This document shows, piece after piece, positions 21,550 through 29,696 of a DNA stretch of 39,002 nucleotides. The stretch's first letter is position 1. Each line of letters begins with the position of its first letter. The notes below the pieces were generated by a model, which was given only the letters and a program-made list of their open reading frames with translations, was not told the origin of the DNA and searched no databases. This DNA is from Blastochloris sulfoviridis (GTDB lineage: Bacteria > Pseudomonadota > Alphaproteobacteria > Rhizobiales > Xanthobacteraceae): the NCBI RefSeq assembly GCF_008630065.1, contig NZ_VWPL01000027.1, forward strand, positions 7,501 to 46,502, in the 5' to 3' direction. The position numbers were made by a program, and so were the translations under genes.

Positions 21550-22791
21550 ATGTCCCAAACTGTCTCCCCCCTCGCCCCCAAGTCCTACCCTGAGCTGCCG
21601 CCGGTCGACGGCGTGCGCTTTGCCACGGCCGAAGCCGGCATCCGCTACAAGAACCGCACCGACGTGCTGCTGATGGTGTTCGACCGCGGCACCACGGCTG
21701 CCGGCGTGTTCACGCGCTCCAAGTGCCCGTCGGCACCGGTCGAATGGTGCGAGGCCAGGCTCGCCGCCGGCAAGGCCCGCGCCCTCGTCGTCAATTCCGG
21801 CAATGCCAACGCCTTCACCGGCAAGGCCGGGCGCGCCGCCGTCAAGCGCACCGCCGAGCTGGCCGCCGCCGCCGCCGGCTGCAAGACGCGCGAGGTGTTC
21901 CTGGCCTCGACCGGCGTGATCGGCGAGCCGCTCGACGCCTCCAAGTTCGAGGGCGTGCTGACCGACTGCGCCGCGCGCGCCGCCGACGGGCCGTGGCTGG
22001 AGGCGGCCAAGGCCATCATGACCACCGACACCTTCCCCAAGGTGGCGACCCGCACCGTCGATCTCGGCGGCGTTCCGGTGACGCTGGTCGGCATCGCCAA
22101 GGGAGCCGGCATGATCGCGCCCGACATGGCGACCATGCTGTCCTTCGTGGTGACCGACGCGCCGATCGCCGCACCCGTGCTGCAGAGCCTGCTCGACCGC
22201 GGGGTGATCGACACCTTCAACGCCCTCACCATCGACGGCGACACCTCCACCTCCGACACGCTGCTAATGTTCGCCACCGGGGCCGCGGCAACGCGCGGCG
22301 CGCCGCTGATCGAGGAGACCCGCGACAAGCGGCTCGCCGAGTTCCGCGCCGCCCTGTTCGACCTGATGGGCGATCTCGCCCGGCAGGTGGCGCGCGACGG
22401 CGAGGGCGCGCGCAAGTTCGTCACCATCACCGTCTCCGGCGCCACCTCGAAGCGCTCGGCACGGCGCATCGCCATGTCGATCGCCAATTCGCCGCTGGTG
22501 AAGACGGCGATCGCCGGCGAGGACGCCAATTGGGGCCGGGTGGTGATGGCGGTCGGCAAGGCCGGCGAGCCGGCCGACCGCGACAAGCTGACCATCTGGT
22601 TCGGCGACATCCGCGTCGCCTGCCGGGGGGCGCGCGATCCCGCCTACGACGAGGCCGAGGCCTCCACCTACATGCGCCGCGACGAGATCGAGCTGAAGGT
22701 CGACCTCGCTTTGGGCGAGGCGTCCGACACGGTGTGGACCTGCGACCTGACCAAGGAGTATGTGGCGATCAATGGCGATTACAGGTCGTAG
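21550..22791 (+). CDS. argJ: Bifunctional ornithine acetyltransferase / N-acetylglutamate synthase
   Basis: Recycles the acetyl group from N-acetylornithine to glutamate in arginine synthesis. The 413-residue start at 21550 is chosen because [19 protein letters not shown] is typical; 38 upstream codons are Arg/Cys-rich noise. The protein self-cleaves before a threonine: here APDMATML places the bond at Ala194-Thr195, with KGAGMIAP just before it. Most homologs read APNMATML; the Asp in place of Asn at 192 is a small deviation near the oxyanion site. The DGDTSTSDT and SGATSKRSA motifs are intact. It is followed by mutT after 54 bases. Confidence 0.95.
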   Translation: MSQTVSPLAPKSYPELPPVDGVRFATAEAGIRYKNRTDVLLMVFDRGTTAAGVFTRSKCPSAPVEWCEARLAAGKARALVVNSGNANAFTGKAGRAAVKRTAELAAAAAGCKTREVFLASTGVIGEPLDASKFEGVLTDCAARAADGPWLEAAKAIMTTDTFPKVATRTVDLGGVPVTLVGIAKGAGMIAPDMATMLSFVVTDAPIAAPVLQSLLDRGVIDTFNALTIDGDTSTSDTLLMFATGAAATRGAPLIEETRDKRLAEFRAALFDLMGDLARQVARDGEGARKFVTITVSGATSKRSARRIAMSIANSPLVKTAIAGEDANWGRVVMAVGKAGEPADRDKLTIWFGDIRVACRGARDPAYDEAEASTYMRRDEIELKVDLALGEASDTVWTCDLTKEYVAINGDYRS

Positions 22792-22845
22792 CCGGCCGGG
22801 ATTTCGCGCAATCTGGAACCTTGTCTTAATCCCGGAGGGGTAAGA

Positions 22846-23265
22846 GTGGTCTCCGAAACTGTGCGCGTGCCCCTCGTGCTGGTGGCGGCCGTCGCCCTCG
22901 TCGATGCCGACGGGCGCGTGCTGCTGGCCGAGCGGCCAGCAGGAAAAGCGATGGCCGGTCTTTGGGAATTCCCGGGCGGAAAGGTCGAGGCGGGCGAGCG
23001 TCCGGAGGCGACGCTGGTGCGCGAGCTGCGCGAGGAGCTGGCCATCGAGGTCAAGGAACCCTGCCTCGCGCCGCTCACCTTCGCCAGCCACGACTATGGC
23101 GACTTCCATCTCCTGATGCCGCTCTATGTCTGCCGCCGCTGGACCGGCCGGCCGACCCCCTGCGAGGGCCAGACGCTCGCCTGGGTGCGGCCGAACAAGC
23201 TGCGCGACTATCCGATGCCGCCGGCGGATATCCCGCTGGTCCCGATGCTCATCGACCTGTTGTGA
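22846..23265 (+). CDS. mutT: NUDIX hydrolase MutT (8-oxo-dGTP diphosphatase)
   Basis: Removes oxidised dGTP from the nucleotide pool. The 139-residue protein carries the Nudix box at 45-67 (Gx5Ex7REUxEE, from GKVEAGE through RELREELAI), with Ala66 where the consensus has Gly. FPGGKVEAGE and the LWEF motif before it are typical of MutT. The start is GTG at 22846 after a strong ggagggg site at 22834-22840. It lies downstream of argJ and 8 bases before the Flp pilin gene, so the three may share a transcript. Confidence 0.92.
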   Translation: MVSETVRVPLVLVAAVALVDADGRVLLAERPAGKAMAGLWEFPGGKVEAGERPEATLVRELREELAIEVKEPCLAPLTFASHDYGDFHLLMPLYVCRRWTGRPTPCEGQTLAWVRPNKLRDYPMPPADIPLVPMLIDLL

Positions 23266-23273
23266 GGGGCGCC

Positions 23274-23462
23274 ATGCACCGGCTCCACGAGGTGATTGCC
23301 ACCGCGGACCGCTTGCGGCGAGACGACAGCGCCGAGACCGCGATCGAATACACCGTGATCGCCGGGTTCCTCAGCATCATGATCGCCGGCGCGGTCTATC
23401 TCATCGGCCAGGGCATCCTCGTCGGCTACTATGAGAAGATCGCGGCAGCACTTCTCCGGTGA
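23274..23462 (+). CDS. Flp/Fap-type pilin (orphan)
   Basis: A 62-residue protein with a short basic-acidic leader and the Flp pilin pattern: SAETAIEYTVIAGFLSIM, with the hydrophobic stretch at about 28-50. The glutamate and tyrosine (E25, Y27 region, TAIEY) are the conserved EY pair of type IVb Tad pilins. A Gly before the processing site is not obvious; the usual G-A is replaced by SAE. No Tad assembly gene (cpaA-F, tadV) is nearby. It starts 8 bases after mutT behind gagggg, so it is probably cotranscribed. It could be a decoupled pilin assembled by a distant Tad locus, or a relic. Confidence 0.8.
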   Translation: MHRLHEVIATADRLRRDDSAETAIEYTVIAGFLSIMIAGAVYLIGQGILVGYYEKIAAALLR

Positions 23463-23469
23463 TCGGGCT

Positions 23470-23732
23470 TCATGCCAACGGCAGCGAAAGCTGGGCGTTG
23501 GGTCCGGCCGCAGGTTTTCGCGAAATCTCTGATTTCAGATGAGAAAATCCGCGATGGTCAACGGCCCCACGCGTCAGCGTTTGGGGCCGTTGGCATCAGG
23601 GCGGAAAGAGATAGAGAGAGAGCCCGGCGCGCCGCGGCCGCTTGTGGGGGCGGGCCGTCGCCGGCGCCATCAATGATCTCGTGAAAATCGACGGTCAGAC
23701 CCAACGCCCAGCTTCCGCTGCCGTTGGCATGA
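23470..23732. mobile_element. MITE-like element with 35-bp terminal inverted repeats
   Basis: 23470-23504 and 23698-23732 are inverted copies that match at 34 of 35 positions. Similarity continues inwards for about 30 bases at roughly 65-70% (left ttttcgcgaaatctctgat against right ttttcacgagatcattgat). The element is flanked by GCT on both sides (23467-23469 and 23733-23735), a possible 3-bp target duplication. No coding sequence is seen inside. It would fold into a giant stem if transcribed. It lies between the pilin and GNAT genes. Confidence 0.6.
23559..23592 (+). terminator. Hairpin downstream of the pilin gene
   Basis: caacggcccca (23559-23569) pairs exactly with tggggccgttg (23582-23592), with a 12-nt loop. 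It lies about 95 bases after the pilin stop and inside the MITE-like element, so it may belong to that element rather than being a dedicated terminator. Confidence 0.4.
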
Positions 23733-23830
23733 GCTACTCTCTGTGCCCAAACTGGACACGGCCGCCGGGGCGCCGCAAGCTCGAGCGGGCGGACGAGACC
23801 GGCGACATTGTCGAGTAGGGGCACGGAAAC

Positions 23831-24274
23831 ATGGTCAGGACGGGCGCAGCGACCGACGAACGGATCACGGTTCGCAAGCTGGAGCCGGCGGAATGGCGTG
23901 CAGCGTTTCCCGTGATGGCGGCGCTGCGCACCCACCTGACGGCCGAGGAATTTCTGGAACGCGTCGAGCGGCAGGCCTATTCCGGCTACCAGCTCATCGG
24001 CGCCTTCGCCAACGGGCGGCTGCTCGGCGTGCTGGGGATGCGGCCGGTGCACACGCTGGCCCGCGGCCCCCACCTCCATGTCGACGACCTCGTCGTCGCC
24101 GACGAGGAGCGCCGCGCCGATGTCGGCCGCCTCTTGATGGACCATGTCGAGCAGGATGCGCAGGCCCGCGGCATGGGTGCGGTGTTCCTCGACGCCCGGG
24201 CCGAGGCGGTGCCGTTCTACAAGGCGCTGGGCTTCAACCTCCACCACGCCCCCTCGATGCGCAAGCTGCTGTGA
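23831..24274 (+). CDS. GNAT-family N-acetyltransferase
   Basis: A 147-residue GCN5-type acetyltransferase. The acetyl-CoA loop is the region LVVADEERRADVGRLLMDHV (about 93-112), a variant of the R/QxxGxG/A motif, and the C-terminal strand VPFYKALGFNLH is the standard GNAT ending. The substrate cannot be inferred. Its ATG at 23831 has only a weak purine stretch before it. It is the first gene after the MITE-like element and is convergent with the methyltransferase gene; a hairpin at 24322-24361 separates their ends. Confidence 0.85.
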   Translation: MVRTGAATDERITVRKLEPAEWRAAFPVMAALRTHLTAEEFLERVERQAYSGYQLIGAFANGRLLGVLGMRPVHTLARGPHLHVDDLVVADEERRADVGRLLMDHVEQDAQARGMGAVFLDARAEAVPFYKALGFNLHHAPSMRKLL

Positions 24275-24321
24275 TGCGGTTTCCGGCTGAGCACCTCGGA
24301 ACAACTGCTGGCCGGGAACCG

Positions 24322-24361
24322 CCCTCTTTCCCTCTCCCCTTGCGGGAGAGGGAAGAAGAGG
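24322..24361. terminator. Solo copy of a palindromic repeat between convergent genes
   Basis: An 11-bp perfect stem (ttccctctccc with gggagagggaa, loop cttgc) inside an imperfect longer one. It lies between the stops of the GNAT gene and the leftward methyltransferase gene, so it can serve both as a terminator. Its sequence matches the arms of the long element at 34171-34338. Confidence 0.55.
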
Positions 24362-24370
24362 CCGAAGCGA

Positions 24371-25243
24371 TCAGCCGGGTCCGGGCTTCGGCGCGCGGCC
24401 CTGCGCCAGCGCGTCGGCCAGCCGCATCTGGGCCGAGCCGGGCTTGAGCGGCGTCTGCTGGCTGTCGTGCGGGGCCCAGCCGGAGACCCACACGATCTCG
24501 AAGGTGGCGCGGACGCGCCCGTCGGGATCGGCGAAGCGCTCGGCATAGATCTCCACCGCCCGCGCCAGCGTGTCCCGCCGCAGCGGCGCCCGGCGGCGCT
24601 CGGCCAGCGGATTGGCGGCACCCATGCGGCGCAGCTCGGCCATCAGCGCCAGCGGCGTGGCGTAGCGGACCGTGAGGCGGTCGACGTCGGCGACCGGCAG
24701 CGCGAACCCGGCCCGCTGCAGCAGCGCCCCCATCTCGCGCACCCCGGCGAACGGCGCGACCCGCGGCGAGGCGCCGCCGGCCGTCTCCGCCTCCGCCGCC
24801 ATGAAGGCCTGGCGCAGCTCGGTCAGGCTGTCGCCGCCGACCAGCGCCGCCAGGAACAGCCCATCCGGCTTCAGTGCCCGCCGCACCTGCACCAGCAGGC
24901 CCGGCAGGTCGTTGACGAACTGCAGCGCCAACGCCGAGACCGCGAGGTCGAGCGAGGCCGGCGCGAGCGGCAGCGGATCGCCGTCCGGCAACGTGTCGGC
25001 ACCGGCCAAGAGGTCGATGTGCGCCAGCGCCTCGACCTGGCCGCGGGCCGTGAGCGCCCGCACCGCCGCATCGCCCGGCGTGCCGATGTCGGCGGCGGCG
25101 GCGAAGCGCCGCGCCACCGCCGCCAGCCGGTCGGCCAGATCCTCGGCCGCCATGTCGAGCAGGAAGTCGGCCGGCCCCATCGCCACGGCGCGGGCGCGGC
25201 GGCAGCGAATGAGAGCGCGGTCGAACAGAACGGGGGCGGCCAT
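24371..25243 (-). CDS. SAM-dependent methyltransferase, NDUFAF5/BioC-like
   Basis: A 290-residue class I methyltransferase-fold protein. The N-terminus LFDRALIRCRRARA is the hallmark of the family that includes human NDUFAF5 (C20orf7), which hydroxylates an arginine of a complex I subunit during assembly; alphaproteobacterial homologs are well known. The SAM-binding segment is at about 45-75 and SALALQFVNDLPGLL matches the family. The start at 25243 has aaaggat before it on the minus strand; longer open reading upstream lacks homology. It is divergent from comF. A role in complex I maturation is inferred from the family; a BioC-like role is the alternative. Confidence 0.8.
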   Translation of the reverse strand: MAAPVLFDRALIRCRRARAVAMGPADFLLDMAAEDLADRLAAVARRFAAAADIGTPGDAAVRALTARGQVEALAHIDLLAGADTLPDGDPLPLAPASLDLAVSALALQFVNDLPGLLVQVRRALKPDGLFLAALVGGDSLTELRQAFMAAEAETAGGASPRVAPFAGVREMGALLQRAGFALPVADVDRLTVRYATPLALMAELRRMGAANPLAERRRAPLRRDTLARAVEIYAERFADPDGRVRATFEIVWVSGWAPHDSQQTPLKPGSAQMRLADALAQGRAPKPGPG

Positions 25244-25343
25244 GGCGGATCCTTTCCGTCCATGTAGGCCGCACGGCGCCTTCGGCAAAGCCGGTTGCTG
25301 CCCGAGCGGCGCAGCCATAGGCTCGCGCAAGCGGGAAGACAGG

Positions 25344-26135
25344 ATGGCAGCGGCAGCCTTGCGGACGGCGGCGGGGGTGGCGGCGCGCGGCGCGCGGGCC
25401 GCGGCGTCGGCGCTGCGGCTGGTGCGCGACATGGCCCTGCCGCCAACCTGCATCGCCTGCCGCGCGCCGGTGGCCGACGATGGCGGGCTGTGTCCGGCCT
25501 GCTGGGCGCGCCTGACCTTCATCAGCCGGCCGTATTGCGAGCGGCTGGGCACGCCGTTCGCCGCCGACCTCGGCCCCGGCCTGCTGTCGCCGGCGGCGCT
25601 CGCCACGCCCCCCGCCTATGACCGGGCGCGGGCGGTGGCGCACTATGACGACGTCGCCCGCCGGCTGGTCCATGCCCTCAAGTTCGGCGACCGCACCGAT
25701 CTCGCTTGGCCGCTCGGGCGGATGATGGCGCAGGCCGGCGCCGAGCTCCTGGCCGACGCCGACGCCCTGGTGCCGGTGCCGCTGCACTGGACGCGGCTGT
25801 GGCAGCGGCGCTTCAACCAGTCGGCGGCGCTGGCCGACGCCGTGGGGCGCGTGGCCGGACGGCCGGTGCGCAACGACCTCCTGGTCCGCAGCCGCCGCAC
25901 CGGCCACCAGATCGGCCTCAGCCGGGCCGAGCGGGCGCGCAACGTCCAGGGCGCCTTCGCCGTGCCGCCGGCGGCCACCGGCGAGGTGCGGGGGCGGCGG
26001 CTGGTGCTGGTCGACGACGTGCTGACCACCGGCGCGACGCTGGAGGCTTGCGCGCGGACTCTGTCACGGGCCGGTGCGGCGCGCGTCGACGCCCTGGTCT
26101 TCGCCCGGGTTGTGGATTCCGCCGCGTGCGTCTAA
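25344..26135 (+). CDS. comF: ComF family protein (amidophosphoribosyltransferase-like)
   Basis: A 263-residue member of the ComF/GntX family. It begins with a CxxC...CxxC zinc-finger-like element (CIACRAPV, CPACW) and ends with a type I phosphoribosyltransferase fold whose PRPP motif is LVLVDDVLTTGATLE (about 219-233). The segment RFNQSAALA and RTGHQIGLSRAERARNVQGAF are family signatures. Relatives take part in DNA uptake or use of DNA as nutrient, but the reaction is unproven. The ATG at 25344 follows gggaag; a later start at MALPPTC is possible. It is followed by grxC after 39 bases, the usual alphaproteobacterial arrangement. Confidence 0.88.
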   Translation: MAAAALRTAAGVAARGARAAASALRLVRDMALPPTCIACRAPVADDGGLCPACWARLTFISRPYCERLGTPFAADLGPGLLSPAALATPPAYDRARAVAHYDDVARRLVHALKFGDRTDLAWPLGRMMAQAGAELLADADALVPVPLHWTRLWQRRFNQSAALADAVGRVAGRPVRNDLLVRSRRTGHQIGLSRAERARNVQGAFAVPPAATGEVRGRRLVLVDDVLTTGATLEACARTLSRAGAARVDALVFARVVDSAACV

Positions 26136-26174
26136 GTCACTGGCATGCCATGAAAGTGGTGTGCCGGAGAACGC

Positions 26175-26432
26175 ATGCAGCCTGTCGTCATCTATTCGAA
26201 ATCGTCCTGCCCCTACTGCCACGCCGCCAAAGAGCTGCTTCGCCGCAAGCGCGCCACCTTCACCGAGATCGACATCACCGGCGACGCTGCGGCGCGCGCC
26301 GAGATGCTGGCGCGCTCAGGCGGTGCCGCGACCGTGCCGCAGATCTTCATCGGCACGACCCATGTCGGCGGCTGCGACGATCTCTACGAGCTGGAGCAGA
26401 CCGGCCAGCTCGACCCGCTGCTGGCGGGATAG
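26175..26432 (+). CDS. grxC: Glutaredoxin 3
   Basis: Glutathione-dependent dithiol oxidoreductase of the cytoplasm. The 85-residue protein has the active site CPYC at 12-15 (SKSSCPYC), the cis-proline TVPQIFI and the GGCDDLYEL glutathione-binding segment. Length is normal. It is preceded by ggaga at about 26165 and is probably cotranscribed with comF. A strong 22-bp bidirectional hairpin terminates it at 26530-26576. Confidence 0.95.
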   Translation: MQPVVIYSKSSCPYCHAAKELLRRKRATFTEIDITGDAAARAEMLARSGGAATVPQIFIGTTHVGGCDDLYELEQTGQLDPLLAG

Positions 26433-26529
26433 ACCCTTCCGCGGACGCGGGGACCGGTCTTGCGGTCGAGACTGAGCCAACGCAAAGACTTCGAGCGTCC
26501 GCTTGGCTCGCCCGGATCGGCAAGCGCCC

Positions 26530-26576
26530 AAACGAAATCGCCCGATCCGACAGCGTCGGATCGGGCGATTTCGTTT
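26530..26576. terminator. Perfect 22-bp bidirectional terminator, grxC / L,D-transpeptidase
   Basis: 26530-26551 and 26555-26576 are exact inverted repeats with a 3-nt loop (agc). The stem ends in AAA on the left and TTT on the right. It lies about 100 bases after grxC and 28 bases from the stop of the convergent L,D-transpeptidase gene, so it can serve both. Confidence 0.8.
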
Positions 26577-26604
26577 CTGAATGCGGAACGGCCGCAGCCG
26601 GCCG

Positions 26605-28125
26605 TCAGCGCGAGAACCCGCCGGTTTCCAGCACCGGCGCGGCGCCGCCGATCAGGCTGCCGGGCGCTGGCGCCGCAGAAGCAGACACCGTGGACGTCTG
26701 GCGGGCCGGCACCGGGGCGGCGGCCCGGGTCTGCGACGGCGCCGCGGGAACAGCGCCCGGGCGCTCATGCGGCGCCGATGCCAGCGCATAGGCATCGGCC
26801 GGCTTCGCTGCCTGGGCCGGGGTCCCGGGCTGGGGCACGGCGGCCGGACGGGCCGGCGGCTGCGGCGCGGACGCCGCGGCCGTGCGCGCCGGCGGGGCGC
26901 TGGCGGACGTCGAGGCCGTGATCTCCGGATCCGACTTGTCGTCGCGGCTGGAGAACAGCCGGGTGAACCAGTTGCCCGACGAGCTCGAAGACGAGGACGA
27001 CGAAGAAGACGACGCGCTGGCGACCGCCGTGGCGGGCTTCTGGGCCGGCTTGTCGGCGGTTGCCTTGGCAGGCGCCGGCGCCGCGGCCACCGTCGGCTCG
27101 CGCGGCGGCACGGCATGCGCCGGCACGGTGCCGGGCAGGCGGCTGAACGGCTCGCTGCGGATGATGTCGCCGAGCGACGGATCGCCGACGCCCTTCACCG
27201 CCGCCAGGAACACCGGGTGCATGCCGCCATCGGTGCCGGTCTTGACCGGCGCCGGGGTGACACCATCGGCCAGCAGGGCGGCAACCTTGGCCTCGTCGGC
27301 GGCGCGCTTCTTGTCGACAGCCGCGGCGATCTCGGCCGGCACCTCGAAGGGCGGGCACTGCGCCACCGGGTCGAACCTGCTGCCCGTGGCCGGGGTGGCG
27401 TTGAACACGTATTTCTTGCCGCAGACGTCGACCTTGACTTCCTTACGCGTGGTCAGGAAGTGGTCGTTGCCCTCCTTCAGCATCCGCCAGAACGCCATGT
27501 GGGGGTTGCTGCGGTGCTTGGCGAGGTTCTCAGCCGTCATGCGGAACGGATAGGCCTGCACCTGGAAGGAGCGCTGGCCGCCGGCAAAGCTCTCGCGCCC
27601 GAGCGCGTAGATCTCGGCGATCTGCTCGTCGGTCATGGCATAGCAGCCGCGCGAGGAGCAGTCGCCGTGCACCATCAGATCGCCGCCGGTGCGGCCGTGG
27701 GCACGGTCGAAGGCGTTGGGAAAACCGGTGTTGAAAGCAAGGTAATAGCTTGAGGCCGGGTTCATCAGGCCCGGCACGATGGTATAGAACCCCTCGGGCG
27801 CCTGCCGGTCGCCCTCCTTGATCTTGGGGCCGAGCTCGCCGGACCAACGGCAGATCGGGTAGGACTTGAACAGCTCGTAGCGGCCCTCGCGGTTCGGCTT
27901 CCACACCTCCAGCTCGCTCTCCTGCTTGAACAGGCGCACGACGATGGGGCTGGACTTCGACATGCCCTTCTCTTCGAGCAGAGCCACCGTCTCCGCCTTG
28001 AGCGGGGCACGGGCGCGCGAGGGCAGCTTGGTCGCGGCCTCGTCCGTGACGCAGCCGGCGACGGAGAGCGCGATGCCGGCGGCAAGCGCGACGGCGGCGA
28101 AACGGTGCTGGAGCTGACGGTTCAA
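26605..28125 (-). CDS. L,D-transpeptidase (YkuD) lipoprotein
   Basis: Cell-envelope enzyme of the YkuD family, which forms 3-3 peptidoglycan cross-links or links proteins to the wall. With the TTG start at 28125 it has 506 residues and a lipoprotein signal with lipobox SVAGC (lipidated Cys25). The catalytic motif is VHGDCSSRGCYAM: His153 and nucleophile Cys161. The C-terminal third is low-complexity (Ala/Pro/Ser-rich with a serine run) and lacks a known domain. TTG is preferred because GGGAAGG precedes it and the signal peptide starts there; the alternative ATG at 28212 adds 29 residues made of repeats (SSKLFT) and has no ribosome site. It is convergent with grxC. Confidence 0.85.
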   Translation of the reverse strand: MNRQLQHRFAAVALAAGIALSVAGCVTDEAATKLPSRARAPLKAETVALLEEKGMSKSSPIVVRLFKQESELEVWKPNREGRYELFKSYPICRWSGELGPKIKEGDRQAPEGFYTIVPGLMNPASSYYLAFNTGFPNAFDRAHGRTGGDLMVHGDCSSRGCYAMTDEQIAEIYALGRESFAGGQRSFQVQAYPFRMTAENLAKHRSNPHMAFWRMLKEGNDHFLTTRKEVKVDVCGKKYVFNATPATGSRFDPVAQCPPFEVPAEIAAAVDKKRAADEAKVAALLADGVTPAPVKTGTDGGMHPVFLAAVKGVGDPSLGDIIRSEPFSRLPGTVPAHAVPPREPTVAAAPAPAKATADKPAQKPATAVASASSSSSSSSSSSSGNWFTRLFSSRDDKSDPEITASTSASAPPARTAAASAPQPPARPAAVPQPGTPAQAAKPADAYALASAPHERPGAVPAAPSQTRAAAPVPARQTSTVSASAAPAPGSLIGGAAPVLETGGFSR

Positions 28126-28143
28126 CGCGAGACCCTTCCCAAA

Positions 28144-28208
28144 GAGCTTCGACGACGTGAAGAGCTTCGACGACGTGAAGAGCTTCGACGGCGCACAGAG
28201 CTTCTGCG
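28144..28208. repeat. 18-bp tandem repeat before the L,D-transpeptidase start
   Basis: Units gagcttcgacgacgtgaa at 28144 and 28162, a diverged one at 28180 and a partial at 28198. On the minus strand it lies in the leader of the TTG start, or encodes SSKLFT repeats if translation begins at 28212. Each unit is close to self-complementary at its ends (cttc/gaag). Confidence 0.8.
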
Positions 28209-28212
28209 ACAT

Positions 28213-28593
28213 GGCGCCGGTCGTCTGAACCGCCAGGATAATTGGTTAGGGTTACGGTCCAGTTATCGCACGCGGCCAGGGGATATCGGAAGGACGCCAC
28301 CAACCGCAACGGTCTTGGACGAGGAATGGGGCGATCCCATGGCCGCCGGAACAAACGCCTTGCCAAAGAGTTAATTCCGATTGCGTCGGGCAATGGGGAC
28401 GCGAAACGGATGAACCGCCGCCCGACGCGAACGCCAACACGTTAAAAAATAACGGAAAATCCGGCCCTACGGCGGGCCGGACGGGCGCATGATCCCGTAG
28501 AATACTTAGGCCGAAAATTCCTGTGCGGAATCCCGGACTGCAGCGCGCGGCGATCCGCTCTCGCCGGCCGGAACGCGCGCCGGGCGCGAAGGA
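28213..28593. other. Intergenic region between accA and the L,D-transpeptidase gene
   Basis: 381 bases between two leftward genes. It contains the accA terminator (28444-28481) and presumably the promoter of the L,D-transpeptidase gene. AT-richer patches near 28240-28262 (ataattggttagggtta) could be promoter DNA, but no box pair is convincing. No protein-like frame is seen. Confidence 0.4.
28444..28481 (-). terminator. Rho-independent terminator of accA
   Basis: tccggccc (28460-28467) pairs with gggccgga (28474-28481). On the minus strand it is followed by TTTTCCGTTATTTTTTAAC, a strong T-rich tail. It lies about 113 bases beyond the accA stop. Confidence 0.75.
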
Positions 28594-29547
28594 TCAGAGC
28601 GTGCGGCCGATGGCCAGGAACTTGGCGTAGCGGTGCTCGCGCACCTCGGCGGGCGACAGGGTCTTCAAATCGCCGAGCGCCTGGGCGATCGCCTCGCCGA
28701 GCGTGTCCATCATCGCCTGCGGGTCGCGGTGGGCGCCGCCGGGCGGCTCGGGCACGATCTTGTCGATTACCCCGAACTTGATGAGATCCTGGGCGGTGAT
28801 CTTCATGCTGGTGGCGGCGTCCTGGGCGCGCGAGGAATCGCGCCACAGGATCGAGGCCGCGCCCTCCGGCGAGATCACCGAATAGATGGCGTGCTCCAGC
28901 ATCAGCACGCGGTTGGCGGTGGCGATGGCGATGGCCCCGCCGGAGCCGCCCTCGCCGATCACCACCGCGACATTGGGCACGCCGAGGCCGAGGCAGGCGT
29001 CGGTCGAGCGGGCGATGGCCTCGGCCTGGCCGCGCTCCTCGGCGCCGATGCCGGGATAGGCGCCGGCGGTATCGACCAGGGTGATGACCGGCAGGCCGAA
29101 CCGGTCGGCCATTTCCATCAGCCGCACCGCCTTGCGGTAGCCCTCCGGGCGGGCCATGCCGAAATTGTGCTTGAGGCGTTCCTCGGTCGAGGAGCCCTTC
29201 TCCTGGCCGATCACGCACACCGGCTCGCCGCGGAACCGGCCGAACCCGCCGAGGATCGCCTCGTCCTCGCCGAACTTGCGGTCACCCGCCAGCGGCGTGA
29301 ACTCCTCGATCAGCCCGACGATATAGTCGCACACGTGCGGGCGCTGCGGGTGGCGGGCCACCAGCGCCTTCTGCCAGGGCGTCAGGTTGGCGTAGAGATC
29401 CTTCAGCGCCTGGCTGGCCTTGGCCTCCAGCTTGGCGATCTCCTCGCCGATGGTCACGGCCTGGCCGGAGGCGGCAAGAGCCCGCAGCTCCTCGACCTTG
29501 GCTTCAAACTCGGCGACGGATTTTTCGAAATCGAGATAGCTGCGCAT
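28594..29547 (-). CDS. accA: Acetyl-CoA carboxylase carboxyltransferase subunit alpha
   Basis: Alpha subunit of the carboxyltransferase that makes malonyl-CoA, the committed step of fatty-acid synthesis; it pairs with AccD, which is not in this window. The 317-residue start at 29547 is chosen because MRSYLDFEKSVAEFEAK is the standard N-terminus; 29 extra codons upstream are unlike the family. The crotonase-fold core has VDTAGAYPGIGAEERGQ and GEGGSGGAIAIA for the oxyanion holes and ends IVPEPPGGAHRDP. No strong ribosome site is visible. xerD lies 149 bases upstream in the same direction; a clear terminator follows. Confidence 0.96.
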   Translation of the reverse strand: MRSYLDFEKSVAEFEAKVEELRALAASGQAVTIGEEIAKLEAKASQALKDLYANLTPWQKALVARHPQRPHVCDYIVGLIEEFTPLAGDRKFGEDEAILGGFGRFRGEPVCVIGQEKGSSTEERLKHNFGMARPEGYRKAVRLMEMADRFGLPVITLVDTAGAYPGIGAEERGQAEAIARSTDACLGLGVPNVAVVIGEGGSGGAIAIATANRVLMLEHAIYSVISPEGAASILWRDSSRAQDAATSMKITAQDLIKFGVIDKIVPEPPGGAHRDPQAMMDTLGEAIAQALGDLKTLSPAEVREHRYAKFLAIGRTL

Positions 29548-29696
29548 CGACGGAATCGGGCTGGTCGCCAGGAGGAAATCGCGAATCTCAGGGGGCGAAG
29601 ATCGCCCGGACCGACCCGGGGCGGCGGACAACACTCCGCCATGCGACGAAAGTCAAGATCCGCCCATTCTGTCACATCCTGAAATAGCGCCCGCCG

